From Sphaerulina vaccinii (lineage: Eukaryota; Ascomycota; Dothideomycetes; Mycosphaerellales; Mycosphaerellaceae), in NCBI GenBank assembly GCA_022570795.1, contig JAKUDP010000023.1, positions 124,001-188,000 of the forward strand: a DNA stretch of 64,000 bases, given 5' to 3'. A model generated the notes under the pieces. The model was not told the DNA's origin. It worked only from the letters and a program-made list of their open reading frames with translations, and did not search any database. This document shows, piece after piece, positions 1 to 9,945 of the stretch (position 1 is its first letter; every line of letters starts with the position of its first letter). The translations under genes and the position numbers were made by a program.

Positions 1-874
1 ACTCGCCACTAGTGAGCACAACCCCGCCGTCTTCGCTGGCATCTGTGGTCATCTCCTCGTCGCTGCTGTCGTCCTCAATGGGCTGGTCGTCCACGCGAGG
101 ATCGCGAAACCAGAAGCGCAGATAGGCGATAGAGTCGTTGCCCTTGGCATTCTCCAAGCACTTCACAGCATCTTGGACGCAGTTCTCAGAAATGCAGTAG
201 TAGAAGCTGCGACCACGCATCGTCTCTGCTGGTATGCCGATGACTTCCTCTAGGCCGCTCGTTGCGTACATGATCGTGAGTGTTCTTGTAAAGCGGTTCA
301 AGAAAAGTGCAGCTCGCGGCTCATGTTGTTGCTGCTTCACTGGCTGGGAGAACTTGGTCGACAGGTGCGACAGCATGTGGTATCTGGGATCCTTTGGCGA
401 GGAAGAAAATATGCGCCGCACCATTGGCGCCTCCAGAGCGCGCTCTAAACAATGTCAGTGAAATGTATCGTCAACAAGTATGTTAGTGACCTACTCTCTG
501 ATTTGAGACCTCTTCGATAGACACTGGTACACACCACAATGACATCGTAGACGACAGTCATACAGACCTCGCAGCCGACCCAATTGCCTTCGCGATTTCT
601 GATCCTCACATAGGCGAGCACAGCTGCTTTGTCGGTGTTGACACGCTTGCGGTGAAATTTGCGGGCAGCGGCAAGCTCATCTTCAGGAAAGAGGTCCCAT
701 GCTGAATGATTGACGATTTCGTCCGGAGTGTAGCCCAAAACGTCTACCACAGAGTCGGAAGAGTAGAGAATGGTCGCGTTATCGGTCAGGTCTGGTTGGT
801 AACATCAGCTTGGCGTGTGGCAACCTCTGGTCTGATCAGAACTTACCGTGGATGGAAATGAACGTGGTCTCCAT
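1..874 (-). CDS. PAS-domain protein, 5' part (truncated by window edge)
   Basis: Minus-strand gene with start ATG at 874-872 and three visible exons: 874-847, 791-495 and 444-1. Introns 792-846 and 445-494 have GTAAGT/CAG and GTAGGT/TAG borders and keep the frame. The protein starts METTFISIHDLTDNATILYS and runs straight into a PAS domain (VLGYTPDEIV, then VRIRNREGNWVGCEVCMTVVYD). A second PAS-like segment follows (RAALFLNRFTRTLTIMYATS). It ends in an acidic stretch (EDDSSDEEM) at the window edge. PAS domains sense light, redox or ligands or mediate dimerisation. This arrangement matches a conserved ascomycete family of PAS-containing, white-collar-like regulators. No GATA finger is visible, because the rest of the gene lies outside the window, so a transcription-factor role is inference. 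Confidence 0.85.
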
Positions 875-2839
875 CTTGCCGGTATTGCTGTGAAGATAAT
901 ATTTGTGGTCGCAATGGTATGAGGTAGTGAAGGAGTGTTGCTCAAGGTTTCCGGTATGCTCGTTGTCACCCAGGCTCTCGAAGTAGCAGCCCGGGTGTCA
1001 ACCGCAACAGGTGAGGTGACCTTGTTGCTTCGTCGAGTAGCCCACAAGCCAACGCCGACGCGCTGTCAAGGGTCGAAGTAGTTTCCGCTGACCACGCGAG
1101 GATGTGCTCGTGGTAGCTGGTTGTGATTCGCGAAGAAGGTCGAGGATGCTGGCAAAGGCCGTACCGAGCTTCTAGTTCAGCCCAGTAGCACCTGGACTGC
1201 CCTTGAAGCTTATTACGCTGGTGTTCCTGGCGCGAGAACTGGTAAGGTTGGTGTGCGAATGGTACGAAAAAAGCTAGGGCGAGCTCGCCTCTTTTTGAGT
1301 CCTGCTGCTGCGAGACCCATGCGATGTGTCGTGCAGGCTCCCACCAGCAGTGCAAGGCAAGGGGCGACAGACGACGGTCTGGTCAGGTCATGTCATGTCA
1401 TGTCATGCGATTGCAAGGTTGACTCTCAAATGCAGGAAGACGACGAGGGGCCTGCTCTCTTCTTCGAACCGCCGTTGGAAAAACGCTTGGGGAGGTAGTA
1501 GTTCTCTGCGTGCCAAACGTGCTTTCGACAGGGATCTGCGCTGACGCACTTGCGCCGCAAGAGTGCCGAACGAAGTCCAGTTCACGAGGCAGTAACGATG
1601 CACGACACCACACCTCCTCTGCCAGCACACTGCAGACGCCAATGCGCGCTCCTACATCCGCCACGGAACTCTCTAGCGCTTGAGCTGCGAGTTGGGAAAT
1701 GTGTGCTCTTACAAGAATGTGAAGACGAGGGATTTGCCGGACCCTTGCTCTCACAAAGTGTGGCCCAAGCGGAAGCACTGGGTGTGGCGTTCGCGGGCGA
1801 GGTTTCGCTCTTCTTCTGCCTCTTGTGTCTGTCGTAACAAACATGCTTCGACGCCGGTGCGACGCCCACATCACCTAGACACGCCCATTTCAGCAACTTC
1901 AACTTCACCTGCTGGTGCGACTGCTGTCGGAACAGCTTCTTTCGTGCTTACACAGCGCTCGTCGTGCTCGTCTCGCATAAACGTCTTCAAGAGCGCCGCG
2001 CCTCTGGACCCGCTCGACTAGAGCTCCCACATCCGACTGCCGGAGCGGAAGTCGCTAAAGAATTGGTTGTCATTCGCCTAAATAGAGACAAAGTCTCATC
2101 TTCGTTGGAGTTCAAAGCCCGCCACGCTGCCAAAACCACCAGCTTGTCATCCAGCTACACGCCTCGCTCACCGCATAGACACATCAACAGCAACAACAAC
2201 AAGGGGATCACGTCTGGCCTGCTATACACACTGGACCAAGAAGCCGCCTCCGCATCAGACTCCGACTGGCATGTGGGAGCACAGCAGGTGTGGCATTTTC
2301 ACGAGCAGCACTACTCAAGCACAGGGACCTTGCCCATGCAGTGATCAGCATCACTCCCGAACCCGCGGGCCCACTCTCACTTCAGCTCTTTTGACTTCAT
2401 CGTCGATGAAGACCGCCGTGTGACACGTTGGAATCAACTTTTGCGCGCGGCTGTTCTTCAACTTTGTCACAAGCCCGAGCATTTCCGAGGAACGGGCCTG
2501 CTTTGCCGCTGTCGACTACACAAAAGGCAACTGCCTGCGGCTAAACGATCAAGTCGAATATCAAACAGCCAAGTCTTGCAAGTGAAGAGATTGGCTGCGT
2601 GTTGAGTACTGCACCGCACCTCCAGCAAGCACAAGAGCAACCAGACTCTCAGTTGCAAGCGGGAGACACAGACCCGCGCAAAGACCAGCACGACCCGCGA
2701 AACTGTTTCGTGCGAGCTTTCGGTTTCCTATAGTGATAGCATCTGCATCAACTAGCTGGGCGCTGTGTCGTTTCCCAGCTGTGCCCGCAGCTTCCGAGGT
2801 AGGTGGACATTTCCTCAAGTTGAGCAAGTTGAGCCAGAT
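875..2839. other. intergenic region between divergent genes
   Basis: About 2 kb between the PAS gene (leftward) and the EED gene (rightward), presumably carrying both promoters and long leaders. Open frames of up to about 160 codons occur on both strands (for example 1398-1874 minus), but they overlap each other, are Arg/Ser/His-rich and resemble no family. I see no supported gene here. Confidence 0.6.
1387..1406. repeat. (GTCAT)4 microsatellite
   Basis: Four perfect copies of the pentamer GTCAT in the intergenic region upstream of the PAS and EED genes. Simple repeat with no evident function. Confidence 0.85.
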
Positions 2840-4505
2840 ATGGGTCCACGTGGAAACGAGATTTTCCCGACGTTGCAATCATGCACACGATTGGGAACAG
2901 GTAGGTCTGCTATCATCACACTGTCGTATGGTACAAACTGATCGCGACCTAGGACAGACAATATACGACGTGAAATTCTGGCCATATGGCACCAACAATG
3001 ACGAGCAAATCTTTGCGGTCACTGGAGGGACCGAGGTACGCAGTTATTCGATCGCAAAAGCCCGGCGGCGTTTCATACTGACATGTCCAGACGCTCGTGT
3101 GTCGCCCGATACTAAATGAAGATCCACCGTTTGAAGTGTTGAGGTGGTTCCGAGATGAAGTCGATCCGGTAAGCAAGATCATATATGCTTGGCGGGCTCG
3201 CGATTCCGCGAATCACTAACGTTACACAGGAAGAGCCAGATGCCGCATTGGCCTCGCTCAACAGTCTCGAATGGGCTCAGGATCCTCACACCAAGAAACC
3301 ATTGCTATGTGTTGCCGGAGCCGAGCACAAACACATCAAGATCCTAGACGTCGAGTCGGGCGATGCTGTCCAGACGCTTTCTGGGCACGGAGGTGCTGTG
3401 CACGACCTGGCAGTATCACCACTATCCGCAAATCTTCTCGCTTCTGCATCAGAGGACTGCACTATCCGACTCTGGAACATCGAACCGAGATCTACTGCCG
3501 CACTATGCGTGGCACTTTTCGCTGGTGAAGGACACAAGTCGCCAATCCTTGCTGTCAACTTTCATCCCAATGGCAAGTGGCTTCTATCTGGCGGTATAGA
3601 CCACACTGTATGTTTGTGGGCTATTCCAGCACTCGGGAAACACACCGGCAAGAATGATACTGCCAATCCTCTTGTCGTATACTATCCGCACTTCTTCACA
3701 AAAGAACTGCATCCAAACTATGTCGACTGCCTGACGTTCTATGGCGACCTCATACTATCCAAAGCAGCACGAGATCAAAATTCGGACCAGGTTGCCAACG
3801 AGCTCCTTCTATGGAAGATCACGGGCTTCGATGCTGAGGAACCACCTGCAGAGCAGCCACCCGTGCCTACTCCTGGTACCCAAACACGATCATCATTTCC
3901 ACACGATGAGGAGTATCGTGGGTTCTCGAGACTTCTCACGCTAGACATATCTTACACGGACCGTTTCTATCATCGCTTTGGTCTCTATCATGTCGATGGG
4001 AAGCGGCCCATCTTATGCATGGGAGATCAGCAGACGCGCTACTGCTTCTGGGATCTCCAAAGACTCGAGGAAGGAATTGATCCACTGGACCGACCCTCAA
4101 TGAGGCCCAAGAAGAAGCCAAAGGGCAGGAGAAAAGGTCCCAACGTTCTCAGCGAACTGCGCAACAGTGAAAGTGTAGCAAGTGGCACCTCAGGGCAGAC
4201 TCGTAAGCATGTCACTCTATGCTCTTGTTCTTCTTGCTAACATCTGCATAGCTGACTCATCATCTACAATTGCCTCCTCGACCACAGCTTCCGAAGCTCG
4301 GGAGTACACTCTTAGCGAGAAGTTCACGCCACTTCGGCCACACTACCGGGTGACTGCCAACACTGCCCTGGTCAAACAAGGCACTAATCATGTCCACTTT
4401 GCGACCTCGCAGATTGCTTGGAGTCCTGACGGAACGTGGATGGTCTCTGTCGGTGACGCGGGCATGATTTGTGTCTTTCATCGCGACGAGAGTTGCGTTG
4501 TGTGA
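2840..4505 (+). CDS. EED/ESC-type WD40 subunit of Polycomb repressive complex 2
   Basis: Five exons: 2840-2900, 2953-3035, 3091-3168, 3230-4202 and 4252-4505. All introns are GT-AG and the coding length is 1449 nt (482 aa). The ATG at 2840 is chosen because only this frame joins through the first intron to read LGTGQTIYDVKFWPYG. The protein is a WD40 propeller, with clear repeats such as LSGHGGAVHDLAVSP...ASEDCTIRLWNI and ILAVNFHPNGKWLLSGGIDH. Family-specific segments include FYGDLILSKAA, LLLWKITGFDAEEP, RFYHRFGLYHVDGKRPILCM and the terminal ATSQIAWSPDGTWMVSVGDAG. EED binds trimethylated H3K27 and stimulates the EZH2-type methyltransferase in the nucleus. A Lys/Arg-rich insert (PKKKPKGRRKG) near residue 395 is a likely nuclear localisation signal. 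Presence of EED suggests that this fungus keeps H3K27 methylation, which many fungi have lost. Confidence 0.92.
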
Positions 4506-4738
4506 ACAACATCCAAGTGGTTCCTGCGCTGAAGAAGAGCGAATAGGCAATGCGATCATGCATATGAGCTCGTTTCTTAGGGGCCTCGGTAAGACCGTCT
4601 GCATTGTAAGGACAAATAGCCTATTGCGCGTAACTTCGGTGCCTGGCTAGGCAGACCCTGTTTTCACGACTGTCCATACTTCCACTCTTGCTACTTTCAC
4701 ATTCAGCAACAACATCATAAAGTGCAGCTAAAGACACA

Positions 4739-5296
4739 ATGGCCTCCTATACACCCTCCCTCCTCGGCCTCAATATAACGACTCCTCAACCAAGTTTCAC
4801 AGCCCACTACATAATCTTCCATTTCATATTCTCCTACGCCTTAATCTCCACACGTCCTTGGAAGGCAAAGTAGATCGATCATCAAGTCTCTCCTCGCGAA
4901 GACCTTACCAAGTATGGGCCGAAAGGTACAATTAATCAAAACGTTCCCATCACGTTCCGGCACTGATTCCTCCGCTCTTACAAAGCCGTAGCAGCAGGCA
5001 AACTCACTCAAAAGCAACTGAACCAGATGATCCGTGTTCAGTCTGCGCATGAGAATAGCGTGGAACACTTTCCACTATTCGTAGCAGCTTTGCTGTTTGC
5101 GCATATCGCTGGTCTACCTCATGGAACGATAAATAGGACTGGAGCTTACTACACTGTGGCGAGATTGGTGTATACTGTTTCGTATATCATGATTACAGAT
5201 GCGAAGGTGGCGTTGTTGAGAGGAGTGGCGTGGTGGGCGAGTAATGTTATTTGTTTGAGGTTGATTTGGTTTGCAGGCAAGGCGTTGAATGCCTAG
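4739..5296 (+). pseudogene. MAPEG-family membrane protein with in-frame TAG
   Basis: Two exons (4739-4925 and 4986-5296) with a 60-nt intron (GTACAA...AAAG) that removes a TGA and joins YGPK to AVAAGKLTQKQLNQ. The product matches small fungal MAPEG proteins (glutathione S-transferase/eicosanoid type, microsomal membrane): a hydrophobic N-terminus, then IDHQVSPREDLTKYG, the SAHENSVEHFPLFVAALLFA core and three further hydrophobic segments. An in-frame TAG at 4871-4873 (codon 45) lies between RPWKAK and IDHQVSPRED, where relatives usually have one or two residues before GID. No GT-AG intron that I can find removes it without losing the first membrane segment. The rest of the 165-codon frame is intact and well conserved. 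This could be a recent pseudogene, a base-call error or stop readthrough. As written, the gene encodes only a 44-residue fragment. Confidence 0.75.
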
Positions 5297-5545
5297 ATAA
5301 TAGGGAGTCGCTGCGAGGCTCGGTCAAAGACAGGATGTAAGAGAAGTATATGAGTATTAAGGTAAACTTGGTATCATTTCTCGTGCAGCTGTCTCAAATC
5401 TAAGCTGTCTGTGAGCTAGTCCTAGAAGGTATCTCTATTTTGCCGCCTTGCTGTCTTTTCTGCCTTGCTTCTCCAAGAACTTGGTGTACCCTCCTGGTGG
5501 AATGGTCGTCAATCGCTCCTCAAGCGGACGCGCGGACATGATCTC

Positions 5546-7135
5546 CTATGAAGCACGGACCACGGCATCCACTGATTTGGCGAAGTACTCGACATTGTTC
5601 GTGTTTAGGCCAGCCATAGAGATACGACCGTTCTTGGTCATATATATGTGGTAATCACTGCGAAGCTTGGCCACTTGTGGCTCTGAAAGTCCTGTGAAGG
5701 AGAACATGCCAATTTGGTCGGTGATGTGATTCCAGGTGCCGGGTGTCTTGTACTGTTCCAGAAGGTCTCGCACTGCCTTGCGCATATCCTTAATACGGCC
5801 GGACATCGTGCGTAGGTCCTCCTCCCACTGAGCAAAGAGCTTCTCATCGTTGAGAACGAGCGAGGCAATGCGTGCGCCATACGCAGGTGGATTCGAGATC
5901 TCTGAGCGCTGGAGGATAGCTAGTTGCGAACCGACACGCTGTGTGGTCTCTGCGGCACTGGACCCTGGAGATGTGACTGAAACGCCAAAGTCAGCAAGTA
6001 CCTCTGAAAGATCCGACGATTTCTGGCGCGTCTGTCCGTGAGCTCGGCGCTACGGTGGGCAAGAGCTCAGTGAGACGTCGAAGAAGCGATTGACTTACCA
6101 AAGTGGAAGCAGCCTGCCCGCTCGCCATAAAGACCGAAGTTCTTGGCGTATGATTGCGCAACGACGAGTTCGAAGCCTTGCTCAACGAAGTAGTTGATAG
6201 CCCAGCCATCTGTCTCGAGCGAGCCTGAAGCAAACCCTTGGTATGCAGTGTCGAAGAATGGGAAGTGCTTCTTGGCCTTCATGACCTGTGCAATCTCCTT
6301 CCACTGCGTTTGCGTGGGGTCGACACCAGTAGGGTTGTGTGCACATGCGTGGAGCAGGATGACGCTGCCCTCTGGAGCCTCCTTGAGTGCTCCTACCATG
6401 CCCTCGAAATCAAGGCCCTTAGTCGACTTGCTGAAGTATGGGTATTGCTTGACTGGTAGCCCAACATTGCCAAAGATCTGGTTGTGGTTCGCCCATGTAG
6501 GATTGCTCACGTAGACTGCCTTTGCTGCTGAGGTCGCCGGACTGTAGAACTTGGCCAGGAAGAGAGCACCCAAGTGAACAGCTCCAGTACCAGAAATCGT
6601 TTGTAATGATATGACACGCTTGTCGGCGATGGCAGGCGACTTCTTGCCTAGGACGAGTCTCTGCGAGGCAGCTGTGAAGTCTGGGAGACCGGCGATTGGG
6701 AGGTATTCGTGGTTGAGGTCTGGATCCTTACGGAGGAGATCGTCTGCCTATAAGAAATGTCTGTTAGATCATTGCACAATCTCCATAGTCTCGCAGCAAG
6801 CAGTGTAGGTCGGAAAGCGTTCGCCGATGACCCAACTGAATGACTTTGCCATCTGTCCGGAGCTGTTGCAGCTTTTGGGCGACCCATAGACAGATATCCT
6901 CTCTGCTTCGCAGTACGATGATCCAGCTCTTCCAACCTGCCCCCACATGGTCTGATCAACTCACCTGCTTAACAACAGGCAAAACCCAAGGCTTCGCATT
7001 ATTGTCTCTGTACGCTCCAATTCCCAAATCCACCTTCTTCGGATCCGTATCTTTGCGGTATGCGGCCATCAACCCGAAGAGAGGATCTTCAGGTGCCAGA
7101 GGCACCACATCTTGCGAGAAAGCCGAAACCGCCAT
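5546..7135 (-). CDS. aspartate aminotransferase (probably cytosolic)
   Basis: Three exons on the minus strand: 7135-6965, 6747-6099 and 5976-5546, giving 416 aa in frame. Introns are 217 and 122 nt. This class-I PLP aminotransferase interconverts aspartate/2-oxoglutarate and oxaloacetate/glutamate. Landmarks are VDLGIGAYRDNNAKPW near residue 35, the ISGTGAVHLG phosphate-loop region, NPTWANHNQIF, HACAHNPTGVDPT, and the PLP lysine K259 in QSYAKNFGLYGERAG. The C-terminus reads SMAGLNTNNVEYFAKSVDAV. The start MAVSAFSQDVVPLAPED is typical of the cytosolic form. The frame stays open upstream to ATGs at 7207 and 7255, so a longer N-terminus cannot be excluded. The first intron is unusually long for this window. 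Confidence 0.96.
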
Positions 7136-7728
7136 GGTAAGGTCAAGTTGTCCTTTGAGTAGTTTGAGTCGAGAGGAAGCTGTGTTTGAAGTAGTAGGAG
7201 CTGACATTGCGGAGACGCCTAATAGGTACGAAATCAGGGTCCAGAGCGGGTACAACTGCGGATCTGTGGAGACTTGGAGAAATATAGCTCAACTTGATGG
7301 AACAATTGCAAGACAGATCAGACGACGACACGGAAAGGCACGAGGACTACTTCGATATTTGTTTGAACCGCATGTGATGATATCAAGACATCTTCGCGGT
7401 ACATTTTACCGCGGTCAGAGTACAAAAGACGCGCCGCTCAGGAACCATCCACTGAGCCGAGGCATCCCTGCTGCTTGTCGGGCTTTGGAAACGACCACGA
7501 CAAGGTTGTGGTGAGGCTTGAGTGCTATGTGCAACATAATTAGTTACAGTAGTATATGTTATGAGAAGCAATTCGCAGCATGAGCAAGGTCGACAATGCT
7601 CAGACTAAACATGATTGAGCTGACAGCTGCAGCTCCAGAGCTGCCTCTTCCGCACTGTCCTCCTCCACTAACACTTCAACCGCACAATCATTCTTCCGTC
7701 TCGACCACTCCCAGCACACCCTTGGTCG
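7136..7728. other. intergenic region
   Basis: About 590 nt upstream of the aspartate aminotransferase gene (leftward), extending to the 3' end of the next leftward gene. It presumably holds the promoter and leader of the aminotransferase gene and the terminator of the F-box-like gene. No further gene is supported. Confidence 0.6.
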
Positions 7729-8547
7729 CTAACCTAGCATGTCGTACATCTCCTCCCAGAGTCGATGGTTCGTCGTGACAGCCATCACCAAGGACTCTCC
7801 CTCTTGCCCCAACGCCTTGCGATACGCATCTGTGGCTTTGACATGCTTGGTCAACAGCCTGCCCTGCCCAGCGCTCAGATATGATGCCCCACCAAATCTC
7901 AAGCCATATTTCAGAGTGAACCCGAACTGGATGCCCATCGAGCGCTCTCGGTAGAGGTACAGCGATTGCATGTGTTTGCTGTGGTCAGCCATGACACTGT
8001 TTGACCAGTTCTTGATCTGGCTAAGGTCGAGTTTGATGTTCGGGCCTCGTCTGATGGAGCAGACGAAGGTGGTGAGGCGATAGAACTGTGGACTGGCTTC
8101 GGCTCTTAGCTGCGTTGACACTTGGAGCAGAGCGGGCATGCGGTCTTTCTGCAACCGACCATCCACGTGAGTGTAGATGTCGTGTTGGTTGTTGTTGAAG
8201 ACCAGCTTGTAGATACGTTGTCGAATCTCTTCGGGCTTCAAGTCAAGAAATCGGAATGGTTTGGCAAGATCTTCGAGATGATCGATGAGCTGGATTGGGC
8301 GGTCGCGTATGTCGTCTGGCAAACGATGCAGCAGGCCCTTGTAGACGCTGTTCTGTATGATGGTTGCAACCTCCTTGTCGACCTCATCTTCCACGTAACC
8401 CGCGACATAGCTGTAATTGTAGGTGTCCTCATCATCTCCGTCTAAGTAGTGCATGACGACTACCGCCTCCATCTTCTTGCGCCATGCCGCATAATCACTG
8501 CCTTCGAAAAGTAGCTCGCTGGCGGTCAGGAAGCCTTTCTGAGCCAT
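7729..8547 (-). CDS. hypothetical protein, Gag-like N-terminus plus F-box-like motif
   Basis: Single-exon ORF of 272 aa starting MAQKGFLTASELLFEGSDYA. Residues 10-30 (LLFEGSDYAAWRKKMEAVV) resemble the N-terminus of Copia-type Gag/UBN2 proteins (pattern L.G.NY..W..KM), followed by an acidic stretch and IIQNSVYKGLLHRLPDDIRD. From about residue 95 (KPFRFLDLKPEEIRQRIYKLVF) there is the F-box-like segment common in fungal proteins that assess protein or nucleic-acid targets. The C-terminal half has no family I recognise. The F-box-like motif is close to that of the gene at 15948-17004 (KPFRFLDLPPELRNRVYEMV), which suggests a dispersed paralogous family. Function unknown; an SCF ubiquitin-ligase role would be speculation. 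Confidence 0.7.
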   Translation of the reverse strand: MAQKGFLTASELLFEGSDYAAWRKKMEAVVVMHYLDGDDEDTYNYSYVAGYVEDEVDKEVATIIQNSVYKGLLHRLPDDIRDRPIQLIDHLEDLAKPFRFLDLKPEEIRQRIYKLVFNNNQHDIYTHVDGRLQKDRMPALLQVSTQLRAEASPQFYRLTTFVCSIRRGPNIKLDLSQIKNWSNSVMADHSKHMQSLYLYRERSMGIQFGFTLKYGLRFGGASYLSAGQGRLLTKHVKATDAYRKALGQEGESLVMAVTTNHRLWEEMYDMLG

Positions 8548-8781
8548 GGTAGCGGTCGATATCTGCTCGTCTTCCTGTCTTGCGTGTGCTGTATCTGTGA
8601 CGAGTGGAGTGAGGGCTGTATGTTTGTGTGTTCTGCAGTCTTGCTGTGTCTGCAGTGTTGAAGAGCAGAAGCAGAAGTTGAGGTGAAGTCAACTTAAGCA
8701 GATCAAGTCAGTTTTGGCAGTTGCGTCGCGACTGCCTTCGCTGCATTTCTCAAGTCCGGCAGGAGCATTCGCCACCTCAGC

Positions 8782-9522
8782 TCACCTCAACAATTCACAC
8801 GGGCCATGGTACACAAAGGCATGACCGACCCCAGGACATATCAGACAGTACTGATAAACCTCTCTATTGCAAGTCGACACAAGTCGATATATCAGTCCCT
8901 CAATTGCCCGCCACGGCCACCCGCGATGTTTAGCTGCCACGTCAAAAGCAAACCAGACCGAAGACATCACATCCCTGTCCGTATCATGCTCTTCCAAGGA
9001 GCCCTGAGGATGCACAGTGACTTCCATCGCATGATAGGCTTTCACCCAGTAGAGCAAATCGCTCGGGCCAACGTCAGGCTTATGCCATTTCGATGGCGGC
9101 ACCCACGAATTCTTGATTTCGACAGTGACCTTGCTTCTGTCCCAATGCTCGCCGGCGTGCTTCGTGAATGACGCGAGAGTCGTGTGGTCGTAGTCCGGCG
9201 CATCGATGTGGAAGTCGTTACCCTCGTAATACATGGCAGTAGCCTCAGCTTCGATACGACGACATGTCCGCAGTAGTGGGGGCGGGATGGAGGTCGAATG
9301 CGTGATATGCACAGGTTCTTCTTGCACGAGGATGGCTGTGTAGATCTGATTGCGTAGTTCGGCGGGAAGTGATAGCAGGAGAGATCTGCTTGGGACGGTC
9401 TCGAATTCCCTTGTCGAATCTGGATTCTTGCTGCAGAGTTCGTTCATGGTAATGGTGGAGGTACTCGTGACGGACAATGCTGGATGTCGATGGGGTGCTT
9501 TTGTGAAGTTTGAGGTTTTCAA
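8782..9522 (-). CDS. F-box-like hypothetical protein
   Basis: Single-exon ORF of 246 aa. The motif SLLLSLPAELRNQIYTAILV near residue 50 is the F-box-like signature, followed by IPPPLLRTCRRIEAEATAMYYEGNDFHI, the conserved block that usually follows it in fungal proteins of this type. A start at the internal Met of MNELCSKNPDS (residue 26) is equally possible. It lies 234 nt upstream of the preceding F-box-like gene in the same orientation, so the two may be a tandem pair of distantly related genes. The rest of the protein is not recognised. Confidence 0.72.
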   Translation of the reverse strand: MKTSNFTKAPHRHPALSVTSTSTITMNELCSKNPDSTREFETVPSRSLLLSLPAELRNQIYTAILVQEEPVHITHSTSIPPPLLRTCRRIEAEATAMYYEGNDFHIDAPDYDHTTLASFTKHAGEHWDRSKVTVEIKNSWVPPSKWHKPDVGPSDLLYWVKAYHAMEVTVHPQGSLEEHDTDRDVMSSVWFAFDVAAKHRGWPWRAIEGLIYRLVSTCNREVYQYCLICPGVGHAFVYHGPCELLR

Positions 9523-9945
9523 GTTTAGGTGGCGACAGCGTTGACAATTGTCCTATCCAGCATCGGGGACCCACAGGAAGCCATGGTTAAGATCGAGACT
9601 TGTCGCGTAGACCACGCCCACTGTGATCCAAAGAACGAGAGCTTCGCCGGTTCTTGAGTCTCTCACGCCGTTTTGTTGAGTATTCTGCTTGAGCACGTCT
9701 GCTGACATTGCCCTGCTGCTGCTATCAGTAGCATGTCGCAAGGTCGAATGAAAGAATAGTGTGATAGCTTTGGCATACCTTCTGTACTATGTAAGAGTGT
9801 GTTTCTCTATCAACCTCTCTTTCCAAGCCCTTAATCGTCAATGCGATTGAGCTACCAGATGTCCTGAGGGTATACTGCTTGCTTTATCCATACCGGCCAA
9901 ATGTGAGCATGAGTCGCTCCAATAGTCAATCATTCATCATGGCAT
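9523..9945. other. intergenic region
   Basis: About 420 nt between the start of the F-box-like gene and the 3' end of the Ran-binding protein gene. It is presumed promoter plus 3' UTR; nothing else is visible. Confidence 0.55.

Noticed and set aside
4926..4985. second apparent stop (TGA) in the MAPEG gene
   Set aside because: It lies within a 60-nt intron whose removal gives the expected YGPK-AVAAGKLT junction; only the TAG at 4871 remains unexplained.
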